From: an uncultured Haemophilus sp.
Lineage (GTDB): Bacteria; Pseudomonadota; Gammaproteobacteria; Enterobacterales; Pasteurellaceae
Reading direction: 5' to 3'
DNA: 19,843 nt
NCBI RefSeq assembly: GCF_905207935.1
Contig: NZ_CAJLNI010000021.1
Coordinates: forward strand, 1-19,843
Shown here: piece by piece, positions 15,812 through 19,843 of the stretch
Layout of the letters: each line of letters begins with the position of its first letter
Position numbering within the stretch: position 1 is the first letter of the stretch
Made by a program: the position numbers and the translations under genes
The notes under the pieces: generated by a model
Seen by the model: only the letters and a program-made list of their open reading frames with translations
Told to the model about the DNA's origin: nothing
The model's database searches: none

Positions 15812-16576
15812 ATGGCGTTATTAGAAATTAAAAACCTCGTCAAAAATTACGGTGATGTAGAAGCACTCAAAGGCATCAATCTTTCTATAGAGAAAGGCGA
15901 AGTTGTCGTTATTTTAGGTCCATCGGGTTGTGGTAAAAGTACTTTTTTACGCTGCCTAAATGGACTAGAGGAAATAAAGAGCGGTCAGATTTTGCTGCAA
16001 AATGCAGGCGAATTAGGCAAAGACATTCCTTGGGTCAAAGCGCGTCAACGCATTGGGATGGTATTCCAAAGTTATGAACTCTTCGCTCATTTATCAGTGA
16101 TTGACAATATTTTACTCGGCCCTTTAAAAGTACAAAAACGCGATCGTGCAGAAGCTGAAAAACAAGCCGATGACTTACTTAAACGCGTAGGCCTATATGA
16201 TCGAAAAAATGCCTATCCACGTGAATTATCCGGTGGGCAAAAACAGCGAATTGCCATTGTTCGTTCACTTTGCATGAACCCTGAAATTATTCTGTTTGAT
16301 GAAGTGACTGCCGCTCTTGACCCTGAAATGGTACGTGAAGTACTTGATGTGATTTTAGGTCTCGCCAAAGATGGCATGACGATGCTTATCGTTACCCACG
16401 AAATGAACTTCGCCCGTCAAGTAGCCAATCGCATCGTGTTTATGGATAAAGGGCAAATCATTGAACAGGCAAAACCGGAAGATTTCTTCACGAATCCAAC
16501 CACGGATCGTGCGAAAACATTCTTAAATATCTTAAATTATGAACCGAGAGGGACAAACTATGAAGAAAACATTTAA
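15812..16576 (+). CDS. Amino-acid ABC transporter ATP-binding protein
   Basis: This cytoplasmic ATPase drives the importer. The 254-residue product shows Walker A GPSGCGKST (36-44), the Q-loop Gln86 in GMVFQSYELF, the signature LSGGQKQR (139-146), Walker B IILFDE (159-164), the D-loop AALDPE, and the switch His196 in VTHEM. The pattern FQSYELFAHLSV and the length match the GlnQ/HisP group of polar amino-acid importers. The residue before TAALDPE is Val where Pro is usual in this group (PTSALDPE). The 3' end overlaps the binding-protein gene by 17 bases, and the ribosome binding site of that gene lies inside this one. Confidence 0.94.
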   Translation: MALLEIKNLVKNYGDVEALKGINLSIEKGEVVVILGPSGCGKSTFLRCLNGLEEIKSGQILLQNAGELGKDIPWVKARQRIGMVFQSYELFAHLSVIDNILLGPLKVQKRDRAEAEKQADDLLKRVGLYDRKNAYPRELSGGQKQRIAIVRSLCMNPEIILFDEVTAALDPEMVREVLDVILGLAKDGMTMLIVTHEMNFARQVANRIVFMDKGQIIEQAKPEDFFTNPTTDRAKTFLNILNYEPRGTNYEENI

Positions 16577-17417
16577 AACATTAACCGCACTTTTAGCCAC
16601 TGCCACCTTAGCATTTAGCTTAACTGCGTGTAATGACAAAGAACCAGCTAAAGACGGGGCAAAAACGGTTTCAAGCCTTGAGCAAATACAAAAAGATGGC
16701 AAAGTGCGCATTGGTGTATTTAGCGATAAACCACCATTTGGTTATGTTGATGCACAAGGCAAAAGCCAAGGCTTTGATGTTGAAATTGGTAAAGCGATCG
16801 GTAAAGACTTATTAGGCGACGAAAACAAAGTGGAATTTGTTTTAGTGGATGCCGCAAACCGTGCTGAATACTTACTTTCTAAGAAAGTTGATATTATTCT
16901 CGCCAACTTTACTGTAACTCCAGCACGTAAAGAAGTGGTGGATTTTGCGAATCCATACATGAAAGTGGCATTAGGTGTTGTTTCAAAAGATGGTTCTGTG
17001 ATTACTGACCTTGAACAATTAAAAGGAAAAACTTTAATTGTTGATAAAGGCACTACTGCCGATATTTTCTTCACCAAAAACTATCCTGATGTGAAGTTAT
17101 TAAAATTCGAACAAAATACAGAAACCTTTGAAGCCTTACGTGATGGTCGTGGTGATGCATTATCTAATGACAATACCTTCTTATTCGCTTGGGCAAAACA
17201 AAATCCAGGTTATACCGTGGGCGTAAAAAACTTTGGTGATCAAGATGTTATTGCACCAGCTGTTCGCAAAGATGCACCTGAATTGTTAAATTGGTTAAAC
17301 AACGAAATCCAAACCTTAGGCAAAGATGGTCGTTTAAAACAAGCTTATGAAAAAACCTTATTGCCAGTTTATGGTGATACCGTCAGCGAAAGCGATATCG
17401 TGGTTGAATATAAATAA
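16560..17417 (+). CDS. Amino-acid-binding lipoprotein, CjaA-like (cysteine likely)
   Basis: This is the substrate-binding subunit of the importer, anchored as a lipoprotein and facing the periplasm. From the ATG at 16560 the product has 285 residues with a signal peptide and the lipobox LTAC (Cys24 lipidated). An upstream in-frame ATG at 16539 would spoil the signal peptide, and GAGAGGGA lies just before 16560, so the later start is preferred. The body (about 38-270) is a type II periplasmic binding fold. Blocks such as KVRIGVFSDKPPFGYVD, VDIILANFTVTPARKEVVDFA and KGTTADIFF closely resemble Campylobacter CjaA, which binds cysteine. Cysteine or cystine is therefore the likely ligand, but glutamate or aspartate as in PEB1 cannot be excluded. 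An uptake signal lies in the signal peptide. Confidence 0.9.
   Translation: MKKTFKTLTALLATATLAFSLTACNDKEPAKDGAKTVSSLEQIQKDGKVRIGVFSDKPPFGYVDAQGKSQGFDVEIGKAIGKDLLGDENKVEFVLVDAANRAEYLLSKKVDIILANFTVTPARKEVVDFANPYMKVALGVVSKDGSVITDLEQLKGKTLIVDKGTTADIFFTKNYPDVKLLKFEQNTETFEALRDGRGDALSNDNTFLFAWAKQNPGYTVGVKNFGDQDVIAPAVRKDAPELLNWLNNEIQTLGKDGRLKQAYEKTLLPVYGDTVSESDIVVEYK
16584..16592 (-). repeat. DNA uptake signal core in the lipoprotein signal peptide
   Basis: Perfect ACCGCACTT on the plus strand, read in frame as Thr-Ala-Leu within the hydrophobic part of the signal peptide. Confidence 0.9.
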
Positions 17418-17427
17418 TTCTCCCACA

Positions 17428-17464
17428 TTCACTTCTCCTTTAGTCCAACTCAAGGAGAAGTGAA
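17428..17464. repeat. Long perfect hairpin after the amino-acid ABC operon
   Basis: Positions 17428-17440 and 17452-17464 are perfect inverted repeats of 13 bases around an 11-base loop, starting 10 bases after the stop. No T run follows directly, so it is not a textbook terminator. A second small inverted repeat (AAAACT/AGTTTT, about 17463-17479) follows. It may end transcription or protect the 3' end of the message. Confidence 0.6.
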
Positions 17465-17480
17465 AACTTACTAAGTTTTG

Positions 17481-17489
17481 ACCGCACTT
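17481..17489 (-). repeat. DNA uptake signal core, intergenic
   Basis: Perfect ACCGCACTT on the plus strand with the extended TTTTG before it; the only unpaired intergenic perfect copy in the window. Confidence 0.9.
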
Positions 17490-17583
17490 CCAATTTTAAA
17501 TGCGAAATATGTTTTTTCTAGATATATGCCTATTTTACCCTTCAACAGCATTTCTTGTATTATCACTTTATAACATCTGAATT

Positions 17584-17598
17584 TGATAATAATTCTTA
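17584..17598 (+). promoter_or_regulatory. Possible Fur box upstream of the binding-protein gene
   Basis: The sequence TGATAAT-A-ATTCTTA matches the 7-1-7 Fur model TGATAAT-N-ATTATCA at 12 of 14 fixed positions. It lies 42 bases before the start codon and overlaps TTGATA (17583-17588), a possible -35. Iron repression would fit a metal-uptake binding protein. Confidence 0.4.
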
Positions 17599-17640
17599 TT
17601 TATGGCAATATTCTGATGTTTTATTCAGACAGGAGTTTAT

Positions 17641-18753
17641 ATGCAAAAAAAATCAACAATTCGTTTAATTTTGGCCGTTCTATTACTGACTTTTGGTATC
17701 ACTACTCAAGCAGAAATAAAAACAATCAAAGATGTATTAGGACGAGAAGTTAACGTTGATGTGCCCGTAAAAAATGCCGTGTTAGGCTTTTACTATCCTG
17801 ATTACATTGCTGTTACGGGTGTTGAAAATTTTAAATATGTTAAAGGTATCTCACGTGAATTTTGGGAAAAATTTAATCCAGGAAGTTGGGCATTGTTTTC
17901 TGAAAAAATACCTGAACTCAAAAATATTGCTGATATTGGTAATGTAAATACAGGAACTTTCTCAACCGAAAAAACCTTGGCATTAAAACCTGATGTATTG
18001 ATTCTTGCAGAATGGCAATATCAAACTATTGGTTCCGAACTACCAAAGTTAGAACAAGCTGGCGTTCCAATTATTGTTGTCGATTTTAATGCTCAAAGTG
18101 TAGAACGACACACCCAAAGCGCAAAGATTTTTGGGCAACTTGCAGGTACCGAAGAACGAGCAAATAAAATTGCAGATGAATATGCTCAAGGCATTACTGA
18201 TATTCAAAAACGTGTAAAAGAGGCTAACCTACCTAAACCTAAAATCTATGTAGAATTTGGCAATAAAGGTCCTAGTGAATATAGCTTTACCTTTGGTAAA
18301 AATATGTGGGGTGCTATTGCTGAAACTGTTGGCGGGGATAACGTAAGCGCGCCTTTTGTCGAAAATTGGGGACCAATTAATCCAGAACAACTTCTTGCCG
18401 CACAACCTGAAGTGATTATGATTTCTGGCACAGAAATGGGGCATGAAACTAACGATGAAATGATGGCGATGGGAATAAACATCAATGAACAGGATGCACA
18501 AAAACGCCTAAAAGGTTTCTTAACCCGTGCAGGGTGGCAAGATTTACCTGCAGTTAAAAACCACCGTGTTTACGGTATTTATCATACGGCTTCTCGCTCA
18601 CTAAGTGATCTAGCAGCCGCTCAATTTATGGCAAAAGCACTTTACCCAAAACTTTTTGAAGACATAGACCCACAAAAAACCTTTATGGATTTCCATAAAA
18701 ACTATTTGCCTATCATACCTAGTGGTACATTTTTTATTAAATTGAAAGATTAA
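17641..18753 (+). CDS. Periplasmic metal/siderophore-type ABC binding protein, orphan
   Basis: The 370-residue product is a class III (FecB/BtuF/TroA-like) periplasmic binding protein. It has a cleavable signal peptide (hydrophobic 8-22, likely cut after TTQA at 24) and no lipobox Cys. The first lobe has the family start IKTIKDVLGREVNVDVPV and LKPDVLIL; a long linking helix around ERHTQSAKIFGQLAG joins the lobes; the second lobe has PKIYVEFG, WGAIAETVGGDNVS and PEVIMISGTE. Such proteins bind ferric siderophores, heme, cobalamin or oxyanions such as molybdate; I cannot assign the ligand. A good ribosome binding site (CAGGAG) precedes the ATG. No permease or ATPase of this system is nearby, so it must share a transporter encoded elsewhere. 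A possible Fur box lies upstream and a terminator follows. Confidence 0.88.
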   Translation: MQKKSTIRLILAVLLLTFGITTQAEIKTIKDVLGREVNVDVPVKNAVLGFYYPDYIAVTGVENFKYVKGISREFWEKFNPGSWALFSEKIPELKNIADIGNVNTGTFSTEKTLALKPDVLILAEWQYQTIGSELPKLEQAGVPIIVVDFNAQSVERHTQSAKIFGQLAGTEERANKIADEYAQGITDIQKRVKEANLPKPKIYVEFGNKGPSEYSFTFGKNMWGAIAETVGGDNVSAPFVENWGPINPEQLLAAQPEVIMISGTEMGHETNDEMMAMGININEQDAQKRLKGFLTRAGWQDLPAVKNHRVYGIYHTASRSLSDLAAAQFMAKALYPKLFEDIDPQKTFMDFHKNYLPIIPSGTFFIKLKD

Positions 18754-18762
18754 ACAATTCAT

Positions 18763-18787
18763 AAGGTGAGCGATGCTCACCTTTTTT
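18763..18787 (+). terminator. Rho-independent terminator after the orphan binding protein
   Basis: A 9-bp perfect stem AAGGTGAGC/GCTCACCTT (18763-18771, 18775-18783) with a 3-base loop is followed by a T run. Confidence 0.85.
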
Positions 18788-18821
18788 ATATTCTCACTGC
18801 CTTTCATAAGTGAAAACTCCT

Positions 18822-19220
18822 TTATTTTTGACCGCTCTTTGAAAGATGTGGTGTAAATCTTGCCTTTAATGGCATTCTTTCCTGAATACGTTCCCGATTA
18901 ATCTGTAACGCCGCCTCTGTGGCTTCATAGTCCAACCATAAACTTGGATCATCGGGTAATGTTTCATTCCAAATATACTGCACGTTAAAGCCTCGCGCCT
19001 TACATTCCGCATGCAATGCATCATACCGTTTCTTTAAAAACGCCAATTTATTAAAGAAAAAGCGCACATGCCCTTCACCTAATTTATATTCCGCAGGCTG
19101 TCCTTTTAAGTGATATTTACCTTTCGCCACGGCGTTAGGAATGCGGGTTAATTCACGATGCTCCGCTAAAAGATGCTGATCACAAAGCTCCTCAGGCGGA
19201 ACAAGATTAATTCGAGTCAT
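18822..19220 (-). CDS. Pyrimidine dimer DNA glycosylase (T4 endonuclease V family)
   Basis: This small DNA repair enzyme cuts the glycosyl bond at UV-induced cyclobutane pyrimidine dimers and then nicks the strand. From the ATG at 19220 it has 132 residues, against 138 in the T4 DenV protein. The N-terminus MTRINLVPPEELCDQHLLAEHREL lines up without gaps with T4: Thr2 is the catalytic N-terminal nucleophile after Met removal, and Glu23 and Arg26 are kept. GEGHVRFFFNKLAFLKKR corresponds to the T4 GAGHVTFFYDKLEFLRKR block. A longer frame from a TTG at 19232 would bury Thr2, so the ATG is preferred although no clear ribosome binding site is seen. The aromatic C-terminal segment of T4 (WYKYY) is absent here. 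It stands alone between a convergent binding-protein gene and a divergent small gene. Phage origin long ago is plausible. Confidence 0.93.
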   Translation of the reverse strand: MTRINLVPPEELCDQHLLAEHRELTRIPNAVAKGKYHLKGQPAEYKLGEGHVRFFFNKLAFLKKRYDALHAECKARGFNVQYIWNETLPDDPSLWLDYEATEAALQINRERIQERMPLKARFTPHLSKSGQK

Positions 19221-19244
19221 AAGCCATACCAAAGAAAAAGAAAC

Positions 19245-19273
19245 ATAGTACGGAGCATAAATGTATTTGTCTA
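19245..19273 (-). promoter_or_regulatory. Possible promoter of the pyrimidine dimer glycosylase gene
   Basis: On the minus strand TAGACA (19268-19273, 5 of 6 to consensus) and TACTAT (19245-19250, 4 of 6) are 17 bases apart, about 25 bases before the ATG. Confidence 0.5.
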
Positions 19274-19427
19274 TGATTTACTCATCTCTTTAAAAGAATA
19301 AACATTCAAGCATTTCAGAAAGATATTTATCTGAGTATTTTAATAAAGTATTGATCCATCCTAAATAAACAGTATGATCGTCCTAACCTTAACGACTTAT
19401 TATGGTCCACAAGAGCAATATTCATAA

Positions 19428-19456
19428 TTTAAAGTGAATAAAGAAGATACTATAAA
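19428..19456 (+). promoter_or_regulatory. Possible promoter of the small membrane-protein gene
   Basis: TTTAAA (19428-19433) and TATAAA (19451-19456) are 17 bases apart, 29 bases before the ATG at 19486. The region is AT-rich, so chance matches are likely. Confidence 0.35.
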
Positions 19457-19485
19457 AAATATTTCATACTTTTGAGACATTCCAA

Positions 19486-19785
19486 ATGAGAATCCTACTC
19501 TTTTTAGCACATTTCGCCATGTTGTTATTTAGTGCTTATTTCTACTTCAACTTTGACGTGCGTTGGGTGCAAGTTATTGGTTATAACTTAGCATTCAACG
19601 AGCCTGTGGCTAATAGTCTAAATCATTCTATTAATATCTATTTTAAACTTATTGCCATTACCACTTTTAGCTATCTCTTTTTTGCTATTTTTCAACGTTT
19701 TTATCGCAGCTTTGCGATGTTGCTATGGATTGACAAAGTTGGAGGAGTATTCAGGAAATATTTATTTGATTTAAATGCACTATAA
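19486..19785 (+). CDS. Small predicted membrane protein of unknown function
   Basis: I do not recognise this 99-residue product. It has a hydrophobic N-terminal segment (about 2-23, MRILLFLAHFAMLLFSAYFYF), a polar stretch with VRWVQVIGYNLAFNEPVANSL (about 25-46), and a second hydrophobic segment (about 51-69), then a basic aromatic tail (QRFYRSF, VFRKYLF). This suggests two membrane passes. The ribosome binding site is weak (GAG about 10 bases before the ATG), while a plausible promoter lies upstream. No overlapping longer frame competes with it. Support is the length, hydrophobic pattern and promoter only; it could be a real small inner-membrane protein or a fragment of a larger one. Confidence 0.5.
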   Translation: MRILLFLAHFAMLLFSAYFYFNFDVRWVQVIGYNLAFNEPVANSLNHSINIYFKLIAITTFSYLFFAIFQRFYRSFAMLLWIDKVGGVFRKYLFDLNAL

Positions 19786-19843
19786 AGCACTAATTATGAT
19801 GGCGTATCCCAAACCTCATCAGTTTATATTTATTTTTTATGCC

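Noticed and set aside
16539..16559. Earlier ATG for the CjaA-like lipoprotein
   Set aside because: It would add MNREGQT before the signal peptide and lies inside the ATPase gene, while a ribosome binding site directly precedes 16560.
3505..17489. Recurrent AAGTGCGGT and its complement as a CRISPR or mobile repeat
   Set aside because: Copies are 9-10 bases, scattered in both orientations with no regular spacing; they are Haemophilus uptake signals.
18831..18839. ACCGCTCTT after the glycosylase gene as an uptake signal
   Set aside because: It has one mismatch at a core position, so it is counted only as a degenerate copy.
19221..19232. Upstream TTG start for the pyrimidine dimer glycosylase
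   Set aside because: The catalytic residue must be Thr2 of the mature protein, which only the ATG at 19220 provides.

Overview
The window is a chromosomal segment of a Pasteurellaceae bacterium of the Haemophilus type. Thirteen perfect copies of the 9-base DNA uptake signal AAGTGCGGT (counting both strands) occur in 19.8 kb, and most proteins look like Haemophilus proteins. Apparently intact hemC and hemD argue against H. influenzae itself, which needs exogenous heme because it lacks most of the porphyrin pathway. A heme-independent relative such as H. parainfluenzae or Aggregatibacter fits better; the species is an inference.

Left part (1-6530): the 3' part of a large autotransporter adhesin that runs off the left edge; rluE (23S rRNA pseudouridine synthase); convergent to it, a secreted lysine/alanine-rich protein of unknown function; gpmA (phosphoglycerate mutase) on the minus strand; and, divergent from gpmA, the overlapping pair envC-yibQ for cell-separation amidase activation and a periplasmic deacetylase-like protein. 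Inverted pairs of uptake signals form hairpins after gpmA and after yibQ.

Middle part (6545-14340): narP (nitrate/nitrite response regulator) and cyaA (class I adenylate cyclase, TTG start) on the minus strand. The hemC-hemD-hemX-hemY operon is divergent from cyaA, with ribosome binding sites overlapping the preceding stops, and ends in a strong terminator. cAMP made by CyaA acts through CRP, which in Haemophilus also drives competence, so cyaA and the uptake signals belong to the same biology.

Right part (14476-19843): a four-gene polar amino-acid ABC importer (two permeases, an ATPase, a lipoprotein binding protein resembling the cysteine-binding CjaA); a lone metal/siderophore-type binding protein with a possible Fur box upstream; a minus-strand pyrimidine-dimer DNA glycosylase of the phage T4 endonuclease V family; and a small predicted membrane protein of unknown function.

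Most of the window is ordinary core genome. The least explained items are the secreted lysine-rich protein, the orphan binding protein, the T4-type glycosylase, the 99-residue membrane protein and a long hairpin after the amino-acid transporter. I saw no RNA genes, CRISPR arrays, insertion sequences or prophage.
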